DNA of 54,594 bases from Bacteroidia bacterium (GCA_025999315.1 BNXD01000003.1:1-54594), one strand, 5' to 3'; shown: positions 1 to 8,703, counted from the first letter of the stretch. Numbers and translations: made by a program. Notes: generated by a model from the sequence alone, not told the origin.

Positions 1-104
1 TGCGACACCTTCGAGATAACGAGAGGCAGCGACTGCGTGGCCTCGAACAGACCGCGCAACAGCGGCTGCGCGATCAGGTGCGTCAGGATGGTACCTTAAT
101 TTAA
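1..104. other. window edge, possible 3' end of an upstream gene
   Basis: The first 104 bases have more than one open frame. A plus-strand frame runs from base 3 to a TAA at 102-104, six bases before the ATG of the first sulfatase, and would be an Arg/Gln-rich C-terminus of a co-transcribed gene. A minus-strand frame is also open and has the higher GC at third positions, but no ATG starts it. Too short to decide which, if any, is real. Confidence 0.2.
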
Positions 105-110
105 ACATTT

Positions 111-1604
111 ATGAAAAATCACATTATAACCCGTGTCGCACTCTCGGCCGCCGCAATGGCGGGTTGCGCGACATCGCTCTGCGCGCTGCAAAAATCCGGG
201 GCGCAACAGAAACCCGACCCTCGGCAGAGGCCCAACGTGCTGGTGGTGTTGACCGATCAACAGAGCTGGGATATGGTCTCCGCCATAAGCGGCTATCCGT
301 ATCTCAAAACGCCCAACATGGACCGTCTGGTGAAACGGGGCTTCTCTTTCACCAATGCCTGGTGTGCCAATCCGCTCTCGCTGCCCTCCCGGTGGGCCAT
401 GATCACCGGAGAGTCCACGGCCGGGTACGATCTGCAAAACAACGCTGCGCCCGAGTCGAGAAAAGCTGAGATACAGGAGGTTGCCCGCACCCGGTCGGTG
501 GGGTCGCTCTTCAGGAAGGCGGGCTACGACACCTACTATATCGGCAAAACCCACCTGGCGTGGGGAAACGACCGGGGCGAGACGGGAGACCCGGTGAACT
601 ACAACTTCACGCTTATCACCAATGACGACCGCCAAAAGGGAGCCATGGCGGGGGCCGAATTCTTCCGGGATCATAAAGCCTCGAAACCGTTTCTGATCTA
701 TGTCTCGCTGATCAACCCGCACGACATAGGCAGGGACCGGATCGCCTTTATGGACGAGCCCCCAAAGGGGGACAAAAACGGCCTCAAAGGCGCCGACGCG
801 AACACGTTGAAGTACAAAGACCGGATCGCCGAGCTGGGCAACGACTTTTTTATGAGCGAGAAATCCGATCCGCTGCCGTTCAATTACGGGGCCACCGACA
901 CCCACCCCCTTTCGGCGCTCTTCAAAAAGACCTACGGCGGCTATAGCGACCTGGAGTGGAAAAAATATGTCTGGTTCTACCATCGCCTTGTCGAGCAGGT
1001 CGACGCCGAGATAGGCCTGGTGCTCGATGCGCTGGATGCCTCGCCCTACAGGGACAATACGGTGGTGCTCTTCACCTCCGACCACGGCGACATGGCGGGG
1101 GCGCACCATCTTGCCAAGAAAAACATCATGTACAACGAGTGCCAGAGGGTGCCGTGGATCATGGCCGGTCCGGGGGTGAGAAACCGCATCGATCGCACGA
1201 CCCCCGTATGCAACGGCTGGGACATGCTCCCGACGCTGTGCAGCATCGCCGGGATCGAAAAACCGAAGGAGATACGCGGCCTTTCGCTCTGGGATTACGT
1301 TACAAAGGGAGACGCTCTCCCCGCACGCGACTATCTCTATCTGGAGAGCGTCAACGGCTTCGAGATAATAGAGCAGGGGCGCTGGGCGTTTCTGAAGTAT
1401 GAGCTCAAGGGGCAGCCCGAAGTGCTGTTCGACCTGGAAAAGGACCCGGGGCAGATGCACAATCTCATCGACGAGGAGCCCTTCAGGGCCAAGGCCGACG
1501 AACTGCGGGCAATACTGCTCAAAGAGGTCGCATCGAGGGGCATAACCATGACCGAGAACCGCCCGTTCACCCTTAGCGGCCTTGTCCCGAAACAAAACAA
1601 ATAG
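111..1604 (+). CDS. sulfatase, Ser-type, family S1 (tandem copy 1)
   Basis: A 497-residue secreted sulfatase of the alkaline-phosphatase-like S1 family, hydrolysing sulfate esters on glycans. The N-terminus is a signal peptide; Cys19 in an A-M-A-G-C context could make it a lipoprotein. The first metal-binding motif LTDQQ lies near residues 47-51. The maturation motif is SLPSR at 90-94, so Ser90 would become formylglycine through a radical-SAM maturase (anSME). A GKTHL segment follows near residue 150 and the second metal site SDHGD in the C-terminal half. It is clearly paralogous to the next sulfatase: both share the VDAEIG region, SDHGDM.GAHH, VCNGWD and the KDPGQ.HNL tail. The exact S1 subfamily and substrate cannot be told by eye. 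Confidence 0.92.
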   Translation: MKNHIITRVALSAAAMAGCATSLCALQKSGAQQKPDPRQRPNVLVVLTDQQSWDMVSAISGYPYLKTPNMDRLVKRGFSFTNAWCANPLSLPSRWAMITGESTAGYDLQNNAAPESRKAEIQEVARTRSVGSLFRKAGYDTYYIGKTHLAWGNDRGETGDPVNYNFTLITNDDRQKGAMAGAEFFRDHKASKPFLIYVSLINPHDIGRDRIAFMDEPPKGDKNGLKGADANTLKYKDRIAELGNDFFMSEKSDPLPFNYGATDTHPLSALFKKTYGGYSDLEWKKYVWFYHRLVEQVDAEIGLVLDALDASPYRDNTVVLFTSDHGDMAGAHHLAKKNIMYNECQRVPWIMAGPGVRNRIDRTTPVCNGWDMLPTLCSIAGIEKPKEIRGLSLWDYVTKGDALPARDYLYLESVNGFEIIEQGRWAFLKYELKGQPEVLFDLEKDPGQMHNLIDEEPFRAKADELRAILLKEVASRGITMTENRPFTLSGLVPKQNK

Positions 1605-1930
1605 GAAAACAGCCCGGTGGATATTTTAAAAGGTTGGTTTAAAATAGTCATTTCGAGCGAAGAATTGGCGCAGTAAAGGCGGCCCGCAGACGGCGGTGGG
1701 CTGCCCGAGCCGAAGGCAAGGATTATGCAGCCCTCCGCGTGGGGCGGCTGCGGGCTGCCGGCCTTGCCGAGCAAGGCCGGACCACATGCAACGTATTACG
1801 ATAAACCTTAAGTTTAGCCGCTGCTCTTTCTGATCTGTCGAAATATAATTTCACTTGACTATTTCAAACCAGCATTTTTAAATTCACCTTAGATTTACCC
1901 CCAAAAACACAACAGGCAAATCGACCAATC
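1605..1930. repeat. intergenic MITE-like element bounded by inverted repeats
   Basis: The 326-bp gap between the tandem sulfatases contains no convincing gene. A 16-bp terminal-type inverted repeat lies at 1635-1650 and 1856-1871 with 15 of 16 positions complementary; similarity continues imperfectly outward into T/A-rich sequence. The interior is GC-rich, unlike its ends, and holds a perfect 9-bp hairpin (1758-1766 with 1772-1780, 5-nt loop). This is the form of a small non-autonomous mobile or repetitive element. TAGATTTA at 1890-1897 is a weak -7-like box before the second sulfatase. Confidence 0.5.
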
Positions 1931-3469
1931 ATGAAATCTCCGATAACAACCGCCTCGGCGCTCGCCCTGGCCGGTATTGGGTTCTCGACAGCACAGGCAC
2001 AGGCACAGGCACAGAAAAAGCCCAATGTGCTCTTCATCATGACCGACCAGCAGAGCTACAACATGGTCAGCGCCCTGAACAGGACCCCTTATTTCTCGAC
2101 GCCGAATATCGACCGCCTGGTTCGCAGTGGCTACACATTTGCAAATTGCGCTGCGGCCCATCCCGTCTCGGTGCCGTCGCGTTTTGCGCTGCTCACTGGC
2201 GAGTCGCCGGCCGAATATGGCATTCGGATCAACGCCTCGCCCGCCAGCCACGAAAAGGAGATAATGGGCCTTATCACCCAAAGGGCCATGGGCGTCCTTT
2301 TCAAAAAGGCCGGATACGAGACTTACTATGGCGGCAAGGTCCACCTGCCGTTCGCCAATGGCAAGAGCGGCAAGGAGTCTCTCACCAGCCCCCCGACAGA
2401 GTATGGGTTCGACCACGTATACACCCTCGACGAACGCGAAATACTGGCCCGAAAGAGCGCGGCATTTTTTTCGGAATACAAAAGCGACAAGCCTTTTTTA
2501 CTCTTCGTGTCGTTCATCAACCCGCACGACATCTGCCGAGTGCTGAACTACTGCCTGAGCAACAAGAAAGCGACGGACTATCCGGGCGTCGAATCGATCG
2601 AAACGCTCGACCCTCTCCGCGATGTCATGCGCAGCAAAGGCGACGCCTACTACCAGACCGACCGGGGCGTCGACCTGCCGTTCAACTATGCGGCCACCGA
2701 CCGCCATCCCCTCAATCCGACCAGATACCAGAGCAAATACTCCGACACCGACTGGCGCAAGTATCGATGGACCTACGAGCGTCTTGTCGAGCTGGTCGAC
2801 GCCGAGATAGGCAAAGTGCTCAACGGCCTCGACAAATCGAAGTACAGGGACAATACCATCGTGATCTTCACCTCCGATCACGGCGACATGAGCGGCGCCC
2901 ACCACATGTCGGGCAAGAACATCTTCTATGAGGAGTGCCTCAAGATCCCGTTCATCTTCAAGGGGCCCGGCATCCGAAAAGGGGTTATCGACACCTCTTC
3001 GCCGGTCTGCAACGGCTGGGATGCGCTTCCCACCATGCTCGATTTGGCCGGCATTCCCGTCCCCCCGGAGCTGAAGGGCATTTCGCTGCGCGAGACGCTG
3101 ACCAAAGGCACGCCCGTGGCCCAAAAACGCAAATATATCCACTCGGAGACCGACAACGGTTTTTGCATCATCGAGGATGGCCGCTATCAGTATTCGCGCC
3201 ACGAATGGACGCCCAAGTTCGGCCTGGATGGCGATCCTGAGGTGCTGTTCGATCTGCAGAAGGACCCCGGACAGCTGCACAATCTGACCGGTGATACGGA
3301 CTATGCCGCCAAGCTCGTCGAGTTGCGCACAGCGCTCGACCATCAGATGAGCATCCGTGGCCTGTCGTTCAAAAAAGGCCCTACGGCAGCACAGCTAAAG
3401 GCGGCCGGGGAGCAGGCGGCAAATAAAAAGGGTGGCCGACACCGTGAAAAACTCGAAGAAGACGAGTAA
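1931..3469 (+). CDS. sulfatase, Ser-type, family S1 (tandem copy 2)
   Basis: A 512-residue secreted S1 sulfatase. Signal peptide of about 21 residues, then an AQAQAQAQ stretch encoded by four perfect GCACAG hexamers (1991-2014), which can change length without losing frame. MTDQQ metal site near residues 37-41; maturation motif SVPSR at 80-84, so Ser80 is the formylglycine precursor; GGKVHL near residue 139; SDHGDMSGAHH in the second half. Similar to the upstream sulfatase over nearly the whole length, so the pair arose by tandem duplication. The last 30 residues are a charged tail rich in Lys, Glu and Asp that the first copy lacks. A strong intrinsic terminator follows. The substrate is probably a sulfated sugar on a host or dietary glycan; which one is unknown. 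Confidence 0.92.
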   Translation: MKSPITTASALALAGIGFSTAQAQAQAQKKPNVLFIMTDQQSYNMVSALNRTPYFSTPNIDRLVRSGYTFANCAAAHPVSVPSRFALLTGESPAEYGIRINASPASHEKEIMGLITQRAMGVLFKKAGYETYYGGKVHLPFANGKSGKESLTSPPTEYGFDHVYTLDEREILARKSAAFFSEYKSDKPFLLFVSFINPHDICRVLNYCLSNKKATDYPGVESIETLDPLRDVMRSKGDAYYQTDRGVDLPFNYAATDRHPLNPTRYQSKYSDTDWRKYRWTYERLVELVDAEIGKVLNGLDKSKYRDNTIVIFTSDHGDMSGAHHMSGKNIFYEECLKIPFIFKGPGIRKGVIDTSSPVCNGWDALPTMLDLAGIPVPPELKGISLRETLTKGTPVAQKRKYIHSETDNGFCIIEDGRYQYSRHEWTPKFGLDGDPEVLFDLQKDPGQLHNLTGDTDYAAKLVELRTALDHQMSIRGLSFKKGPTAAQLKAAGEQAANKKGGRHREKLEEDE

Positions 3470-3504
3470 CCGGCCGGATGGAGAGTGTGTGCGAATGTTC
3501 GATG

Positions 3505-3533
3505 GAGAGAGGCATTTGGCCTCTCTCTTTTTT
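3505..3533 (+). terminator. rho-independent terminator after sulfatase 2
   Basis: Perfect 9-bp stem GAGAGAGGC / GCCTCTCTC (3505-3513 and 3519-3527), 5-nt loop, directly followed by six T. It ends the plus-strand sulfatase transcript before the convergent cysteate-synthase-like gene. Confidence 0.9.
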
Positions 3534-3595
3534 AGTGGGGCACACGGCAACTTCCGGAGGGCTAACACGCCCCACACCCGTCGCCACAAAAGGCC

Positions 3596-4885
3596 TCAGA
3601 ACAACTCCTGGCAGGCGTCGACCACCATGGCCGGATCGGGATCGAGCGGGAAAACGACCGATGGTTTCAGATGCCACAACCGGCGTCCGCGACAAAACAA
3701 CTGCTCGCCGCCGCCGGTGATGTTGAGCGCCACACAAGCGTCGCGGCGCACCCGGCCCGCTGCGACCTCCTCTATCAGAGAGTGCAGGGCCACGGCCGGC
3801 GCGGGATGTATGTCGACCCCTTCCGTCTGCAGAAAAAGCTGCGCCGCCGCGCGAGCCTGTTCGTTGGCGACTTTCGCCACCTCGCCGTGAGTGTCGACCA
3901 GCGCGTCGTACAACCCTCCGGCGATGCCGTAGGGTGGTTTGCGGTTGGAGAGCACCTTGGCATCGATGGCCTCGGCGTCGGCGCGCGCCTGTTGCTCGTC
4001 ATAGCGGGGCAACTCGCGCGAGCCGCTGTGCCACGCATCGTACATCGGCAGGAAAGGGGCGTTCTGCGACACCACCAGCTTCATCTTCGCACTGCCGAAA
4101 CGCCCGTCCTCGAGCAGACGCATATTGGCCTCCCAGGCAGCTATGGCCCCCGTTCCGCTGCCTATGGCCTGAAAATAATAGTCGGGAATGGCGCCGATGT
4201 GGGTCGCAGCCGAGAGCACCGTGGTGCCCATGCCGTCGCGCCGCGCCACATTTTTGGCCCCCCCTTCGGCGATAAATCGCGGCGAGCCGAGCGCCAGATT
4301 GCTCAGATGGATGGCGTCGAAATAGTCGCCCCCCCGCTGCGGTGCGATCAGACGCACACATTCGTCCAGCGGCTCCTCAAACCACAGCGCATCGAGATTG
4401 TCCTCCGGCACGCTGAGCAACAGCTGGATATGATTGTCCGAGCACACCTTGGCGAACGCTCGCGCCGTGTTGCCTGCCGAGGCCACCACCAGCACCCGCC
4501 CCATGTCGGGGCTCAGGCGGCCGCACACCGAGTAAGCCTCCGTCTCCTTGAACGAACAGGTGGTCATCGCCGCCCCGACCTCGGGGTTCCAGCCGTTGAA
4601 AATGATGTAGAGGTTCTCCAGCCCCAGATGACGGGCCAATCCCTTGCTCTTGTAGGTAACCGGGGCGGCCGAGCCCTTCAGCATCCTGCCCACGGGCAGC
4701 CAGTCGGCAAAACGGTAGACACCCATCGACTCGGGCCCCACCTCGATCCGGCGTTTGGCATAGCGCGCCCTGAGCAGCGAGGCCACAGGCGACTGCAGAT
4801 CTTCCAGCATCCATCCCGCGTCGGCCATCTCGCGTCCGTCGGCGACATTGATCAGAGTGTAATCGGTAGGTTGAAACTCTTTCAT
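3596..4885 (-). CDS. cysteate synthase-like PLP enzyme (threonine synthase fold)
   Basis: A 429-residue PLP-dependent enzyme of the threonine-synthase superfamily (fold type II). The PLP lysine is probably K113 in TCSFKE; a phosphate/cofactor loop SAGNTA lies at 136-141 and a C-terminal NITGGGEQLF segment is present. The N-terminus lacks the normal threonine-synthase layout, and the overall pattern fits the cysteate synthase group, which makes L-cysteate from O-phosphoserine and sulfite. In methanogens this feeds coenzyme M; in Bacteroidota cysteate is the head-group precursor of sulfonolipids (capnine, sulfobacin). It is the last gene of a minus-strand run, 35 bp after the carboxynorspermidine decarboxylase. 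A threonine-synthase paralogue of other specificity remains possible. Cytoplasmic, no signal peptide. Confidence 0.75.
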   Translation of the reverse strand: MKEFQPTDYTLINVADGREMADAGWMLEDLQSPVASLLRARYAKRRIEVGPESMGVYRFADWLPVGRMLKGSAAPVTYKSKGLARHLGLENLYIIFNGWNPEVGAAMTTCSFKETEAYSVCGRLSPDMGRVLVVASAGNTARAFAKVCSDNHIQLLLSVPEDNLDALWFEEPLDECVRLIAPQRGGDYFDAIHLSNLALGSPRFIAEGGAKNVARRDGMGTTVLSAATHIGAIPDYYFQAIGSGTGAIAAWEANMRLLEDGRFGSAKMKLVVSQNAPFLPMYDAWHSGSRELPRYDEQQARADAEAIDAKVLSNRKPPYGIAGGLYDALVDTHGEVAKVANEQARAAAQLFLQTEGVDIHPAPAVALHSLIEEVAAGRVRRDACVALNITGGGEQLFCRGRRLWHLKPSVVFPLDPDPAMVVDACQELF

Positions 4886-4920
4886 AATTATCTTGTTGCA
4901 ATGCTCTGCGCAGAGCGGGA

Positions 4921-6054
4921 CTACCCCATCCGCGACTTGTAATCTTCGTATCCGAACCGGCGCACGACATCGACGCTGCCGTCCATGCGCCGCACGGCTA
5001 TCGAGGGGTGGACCACACCGTTGAACATCGTGGTTTTGACCATCGTATAGTGGATCATATCCTCAAAAACGAGCCTCTCCCCCACCTTCGGTTCATGGTC
5101 GAAGGCCCAGTCGCCCACCCAGTCGCCGGCAAGACAGCAATTGCCCCCCACGCGCCACCGTCGCTCGCCCTCGCGGGGTTCGTGAGCCCCGACAATCGAC
5201 GGCTTGTAGGGCATCTCGAGGCAGTCGGGCATGTGGCAGGCGAACGACACATCGACCATCAGCGTCCCGACGCCGCCCCGCTCGATCTTGTCCTCGATGG
5301 TGGCCACCAGCCAGCCCGTACGCCAGGTGAAGGCGCTGCCCGGCTCGAGGATCACCTCCAGGTTGGGGTAACGCCGCCTGAACTCGACGAGCAGCGACAC
5401 CAGCGCCCCGGCGTCATAGCCCTCGCGCGTCATAAGGTGCCCGCCGCCCATGTTTATCCATTTGAGGTGAGGCAGGTAGCGACCAAACCGCTCCTCGACA
5501 GCCTCCAGCGTCATGCGCAACTCCTCGGGCCCCGACTCGCAAAGCGTGTGAAAATGAAAGCCTTCGAGCCCCTCGGGCAGACGCTCCAACTCCGCCGCCG
5601 TAACGCCCAGTCTCGAGCCCGCCGCGCACGGGTTATAGAGGTCGGTGGCCACTGTCGAACACTCGGGGTTGATCCTCAGCCCACACGAAACGCCGCGGAT
5701 CAGGGCCCTCGGCGCAAATCTCGAATATTGGCCCAACGAATTGAATGTCAAATGGCTGCTATGGTTCAGCAACTCCTCGAAATCGCCGTCGGTATAGACC
5801 GGAGCATACGTATGCGACAGCGTCCCCAGCTCCTCACCCACCAGACGCGCCTCGGACAGAGAGCTGGCCGTCGCGCCGTGGACTCCCTCGCGAAAAACCG
5901 AAAACACCGGCCACATCGCGCACGCCTTCAGGGCCAGTATGACCTGCACCCCGGCCCGCTCGGCCACCCCGGCAATCAACCCGAGGTTCGCCCTGAGCCT
6001 GCCCTCGTCGAGCAGATAACACGGCGAAGATATTTTCGAGAAATCTATCTCCAC
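4921..6054 (-). CDS. nspC: carboxynorspermidine decarboxylase
   Basis: A 377-residue alanine-racemase-fold, PLP-dependent decarboxylase. K43 in ALKAC is the expected Schiff-base lysine; HFHTLCE near residue 167, a glycine-rich NMGGGH near 200 and EPG in the middle are PLP-binding elements of the family; the C-terminal FEDMIHYT-type segment is typical of NspC. It decarboxylates carboxynorspermidine or carboxyspermidine to norspermidine or spermidine, the aspartate-semialdehyde-dependent polyamine route of gut Bacteroidota. The start is GTG at 6054, with no ATG giving a full N-terminus. It lies 63 bp after the matching dehydrogenase, so pathway context supports the call. Confidence 0.92.
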   Translation of the reverse strand: MEIDFSKISSPCYLLDEGRLRANLGLIAGVAERAGVQVILALKACAMWPVFSVFREGVHGATASSLSEARLVGEELGTLSHTYAPVYTDGDFEELLNHSSHLTFNSLGQYSRFAPRALIRGVSCGLRINPECSTVATDLYNPCAAGSRLGVTAAELERLPEGLEGFHFHTLCESGPEELRMTLEAVEERFGRYLPHLKWINMGGGHLMTREGYDAGALVSLLVEFRRRYPNLEVILEPGSAFTWRTGWLVATIEDKIERGGVGTLMVDVSFACHMPDCLEMPYKPSIVGAHEPREGERRWRVGGNCCLAGDWVGDWAFDHEPKVGERLVFEDMIHYTMVKTTMFNGVVHPSIAVRRMDGSVDVVRRFGYEDYKSRMG

Positions 6055-6117
6055 TATCCGTTTCGATAAAAACGTTAATCAGTTCTTGTTGCCGCTTTTT
6101 TGCGATTTGAAAAAACT

Positions 6118-7308
6118 CTACAGCTCCAGATCGCCGTCGTGCACCTCGACCCAGGGCAACCCCTGAGCTCCCAGATCGGCCATGAAGGGATCGGGATCGA
6201 ACTGCTCGACGTTGAACACTCCGGGACCCTTCCACAATCCGCGCACGAACATGGCCGCACCCAGCGCCGCCGGCACCCCGGTGGTATAGCTTACGGCCTG
6301 AGTGCCTGTCTCTTTGAAGGCCTGCTCGTGGTCGCAGTTGTTGTATATATAATAGGTGTGCTCCTGGCCGCCCCGCACGCCGTGGATGCGGCAACCGATC
6401 GAGGTCTTGCCTGTATAGTTGGCTCCCAGCGACTTGGGGTCGGGCAACACAGCCTTGAGAAACTGTATGGGTACAATCTCCACGCCGTTGTATAGGACAG
6501 GGTCTATACGCGCCATGCCGATGTTCTGGATCACACGCAGATGGGTGAGATACTCCTGCCCGAATGTCATCCAGAAACGCGCCCGTTGCAGCGTGGGGAA
6601 ATTTTTGACCAGCGACTCGAGCTCCTCGTGGTAGATGAGATACGACTCGCGCGGCCCTATCTCTGGATAAGTCAGCGATTTATGTATCTCGTGCGGAGCA
6701 GTTTCAACCCACCGGCCATCCTCCCAGTACTTGCCGCGCTGGGTCACCTCGCGAATGTTGATCTCGGGGTTGAAGTTGGTCGCGAAGGCCATGCCGTGGT
6801 TGCCTGCATTGCAGTCGACAATGTCGAGGCTATCGATCCTGTCGAAGTGATGTTTGGCGGCATAGGCCACCATTATGGCCGAGACGCCCGGATCGAAGCC
6901 GCAGCCGAGGATGGCCGTCAGCCCCGCCCTGCGAAAGCGTTCCTGATAGGCCCACTGCCACGAATACTCAAAATGAGCCTCATCTTTGGGCTCGTAATTG
7001 GCCGTGTCGAGATAGTTTACCCCACACTCGAGACAAGCGTCCATAATGGTCAAGTCCTGATACGGAAGCGCCACATTGATGACTATATCGGGCCGGAAAC
7101 TGCGCATCAGGACAACGAGTTCCGGGACGCTGTCGGCGTCGACCCGCGCTGTCGAGATGCGTCCGCCTCCGACGGCAGCGGCAATCTCGTCGCACTTCGA
7201 CAGGGTGCGGCTGGCCAGCATGATCTGGCTGAAAACGGGATTTGCCGCCACTTTATGAGCCACTACGGTGCCCACTCCTCCTGCGCCGATGATGAGAACT
7301 TTTGACAT
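6118..7308 (-). CDS. carboxynorspermidine synthase (saccharopine dehydrogenase family)
   Basis: A 396-residue saccharopine-dehydrogenase-family reductase. It starts with the Rossmann motif IIGAGGVG (residues 6-13), placing the ATG at 7308 rather than 17 codons upstream. Family elements include CGFDPG mid-protein and a substrate-domain region with YLIYHEE. In Bacteroidota this relative of LYS9 condenses aspartate semialdehyde with a diamine and reduces the Schiff base to carboxy(nor)spermidine. NspC lies directly downstream. A -7-type box, TACATTTG read on the minus strand (7344-7337), sits 28 bp upstream of the ATG. It begins the polyamine/cysteate-synthase-like operon. Confidence 0.88.
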   Translation of the reverse strand: MSKVLIIGAGGVGTVVAHKVAANPVFSQIMLASRTLSKCDEIAAAVGGGRISTARVDADSVPELVVLMRSFRPDIVINVALPYQDLTIMDACLECGVNYLDTANYEPKDEAHFEYSWQWAYQERFRRAGLTAILGCGFDPGVSAIMVAYAAKHHFDRIDSLDIVDCNAGNHGMAFATNFNPEINIREVTQRGKYWEDGRWVETAPHEIHKSLTYPEIGPRESYLIYHEELESLVKNFPTLQRARFWMTFGQEYLTHLRVIQNIGMARIDPVLYNGVEIVPIQFLKAVLPDPKSLGANYTGKTSIGCRIHGVRGGQEHTYYIYNNCDHEQAFKETGTQAVSYTTGVPAALGAAMFVRGLWKGPGVFNVEQFDPDPFMADLGAQGLPWVEVHDGDLEL

Positions 7309-7419
7309 ATTCGCTCTATGGTTTGGTGTGAATGTGCAAATGTAACGTTTTTTTGCCAAACTCGACGAGCCGAACTAAAGTGAAACCGCATCGCAGCTGA
7401 GCGCAAGGCGAAAAATTCA

Positions 7420-7451
7420 TTTGGGTAATAAAAAAAAAGGATTTATCTTTG
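7420..7451 (+). promoter_or_regulatory. Bacteroidota-type promoter of tRNA-Lys
   Basis: TTTG at 7420-7423, 20 bp, then TATCTTTG at 7444-7451, an exact match to the phylum's -33/-7 consensus (TTTG, 19-21 bp, TAnnTTTG). Transcription would start near 7458, about 70 bp before the tRNA. Confidence 0.8.
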
Positions 7452-7472
7452 CACCACCAAAAACGAAGGGTA

Positions 7473-7516
7473 AGAGTTTGTCTTTTTTTTCTGTCGAAAT
7501 TATATAGACAAACTCT
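7473..7516. repeat. 11-bp inverted repeat in the tRNA-Lys leader
   Basis: AGAGTTTGTCT (7473-7483) and its perfect complement AGACAAACTCT (7506-7516) enclose 22 nt that begin with a run of T. The stem forms inside the predicted primary transcript, between promoter and tRNA 5' end. It may help RNase P or other processing; this is inference. Confidence 0.55.
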
Positions 7517-7527
7517 AACACTCCGAA

Positions 7528-7600
7528 GATTCCGTAGCTCAGCAGGTAGAGCACAACACTTTTAATGTTGGGGTCCTGGGTTCGAGCCCCAGCGGGATCA
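7528..7600 (+). tRNA. tRNA-Lys (anticodon UUU)
   Basis: 73 nt fold as a standard cloverleaf: acceptor GATTCCG / CGGGATC with one G-U pair, D arm AGCTCAGCAGGTAGAGC, anticodon stem CAACA/TGTTG around the loop CTTTTAA (anticodon TTT), T arm CTGGG TTCGAGC CCCAG, discriminator A at 7600. CCA is not encoded. A complete promoter lies upstream and a palindromic terminator downstream. Confidence 0.97.
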
Positions 7601-7603
7601 CGA

Positions 7604-7637
7604 AATCGGGTGGCAATCAATTGATTGCCACCCGATT
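7604..7637. terminator. bidirectional palindromic terminator
   Basis: A perfect 34-bp palindrome (17-bp arms, centre between 7620 and 7621), starting 4 bp after the tRNA and ending 25 bp before the stop of the convergent glycosyltransferase gene. There is no strong T run, but its position between two convergent transcripts fits termination in both directions. Confidence 0.65.
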
Positions 7638-7662
7638 GCATTCAAAGGCACAGCCTCGCACA

Positions 7663-8703
7663 TCACAACAGCTTTCCGAAGCGGCGGCAGCCCAGAAAAT
7701 ACCGCGCCACGATCGAGCCGCGATAGATGTTGGGGGCGATGATGGAGTCGGCGGCGCGGCAGAGCTCATCGTCAGAGCAATAGCGTTCCTTCAGGGCGGC
7801 GCGCTGGCGGCGCAGCTCGGGTTTCCATCGCGTATAATCGGCATGGGCAAGGAAAACTTTGCGGGCAAAGGCAAAATTGCCGGTCGCAAAGTAGACCATC
7901 GCCGCGCCTGCGTCCATGAACATCCTGAGAAACAGCGTAAGATGGCGAGATGGTCGCATAGAGCATTTGTAGATCATCGCCAAATTGTTGCGATAGTTCA
8001 GGTAGAGTTTTTGGGGATTGTTGTTGGGCAATGTGCCGCCACCGAGGTGATAGACAACGCTTTGGGGCTGAACCATGGTTTTGTACCCGGCAAGGTGCAT
8101 GCGCCAGCAGAGATCGATCTCTTCCATGTGGGCAAAAAATTTGACATCAAAACCGCCCAATTCCCAAAATACATTGCTGCGTATCAACATGCAAGCTCCT
8201 GAGGTCCAGAATATTTCGCGCTCGCCATCATGCTGTCCCCGATCCTGCTCGACCTCCGCCAGCACCCTTCCCCGACAGAACGGATAGCCCAACCAATCGA
8301 TAAATCCTCCCGATGCTCCGGCATATTCAAAGTAGCGTTTATCGTTGCAGGACAATATCTTGGGCGAAACGGCCGCCACATCTGCATGAGCGTCGAGAGC
8401 GGCAATAAGCGGAGCGGTCCATCCCGGCGTTACCTCGACATCCGAATTCATTATCAGATAATAATCGGCCTCGACACGCTCCAGAGCCAGATTATATCCT
8501 GCGGTAAAACCGTGATTCCTGTCAAAAAGTATCACCTCCACCGTCGGAAACTCTCTTTGCAACAACTCCACCGATCCGTCGGTCGAACCGTTGTCGGCCA
8601 CCACGATCGCCACCTCCGGCGGGGTGGAAGCAACCACCGACGGCAGGAAGCGACGCAGATGCGCCTCTCCGTTCCAATTGAGTATCACGACTTTGGTTTG
8701 CAC
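7663..8703 (-). CDS. glycosyltransferase family 2
   Basis: About 346 residues, a GT2 glycosyltransferase of the WbbL/rhamnosyltransferase-like type. The N-terminal GT-A fold shows VVILNWNG, then ADNGSTDGS, and the nucleotide/metal-binding MNSDVEV near residues 92-98. An acidic catalytic segment EEIDLCWRM with the following GYK is present near residue 216. The C-terminus has a hydrophobic stretch and a basic tail suggesting membrane association. Only non-ATG starts fit: GTG at 8703 (used here) or TTG at 8709, since a stop lies just upstream in frame. It follows the LpxL-like acyltransferase on the same strand, so a role in lipid-linked or envelope polysaccharide assembly is likely. The donor and acceptor sugars cannot be read. 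Confidence 0.88.
   Translation of the reverse strand: MQTKVVILNWNGEAHLRRFLPSVVASTPPEVAIVVADNGSTDGSVELLQREFPTVEVILFDRNHGFTAGYNLALERVEADYYLIMNSDVEVTPGWTAPLIAALDAHADVAAVSPKILSCNDKRYFEYAGASGGFIDWLGYPFCRGRVLAEVEQDRGQHDGEREIFWTSGACMLIRSNVFWELGGFDVKFFAHMEEIDLCWRMHLAGYKTMVQPQSVVYHLGGGTLPNNNPQKLYLNYRNNLAMIYKCSMRPSRHLTLFLRMFMDAGAAMVYFATGNFAFARKVFLAHADYTRWKPELRRQRAALKERYCSDDELCRAADSIIAPNIYRGSIVARYFLGCRRFGKLL

Noticed and set aside
96..1595. 499-codon open frame on the minus strand
   Set aside because: Shadow of sulfatase 1 caused by high GC; no family motifs.
3596..4885. Ordinary threonine synthase
   Set aside because: The fold agrees but the N-terminal layout and the surroundings of the PLP lysine differ from threonine synthase; the cysteate synthase group fits better, though not proven.
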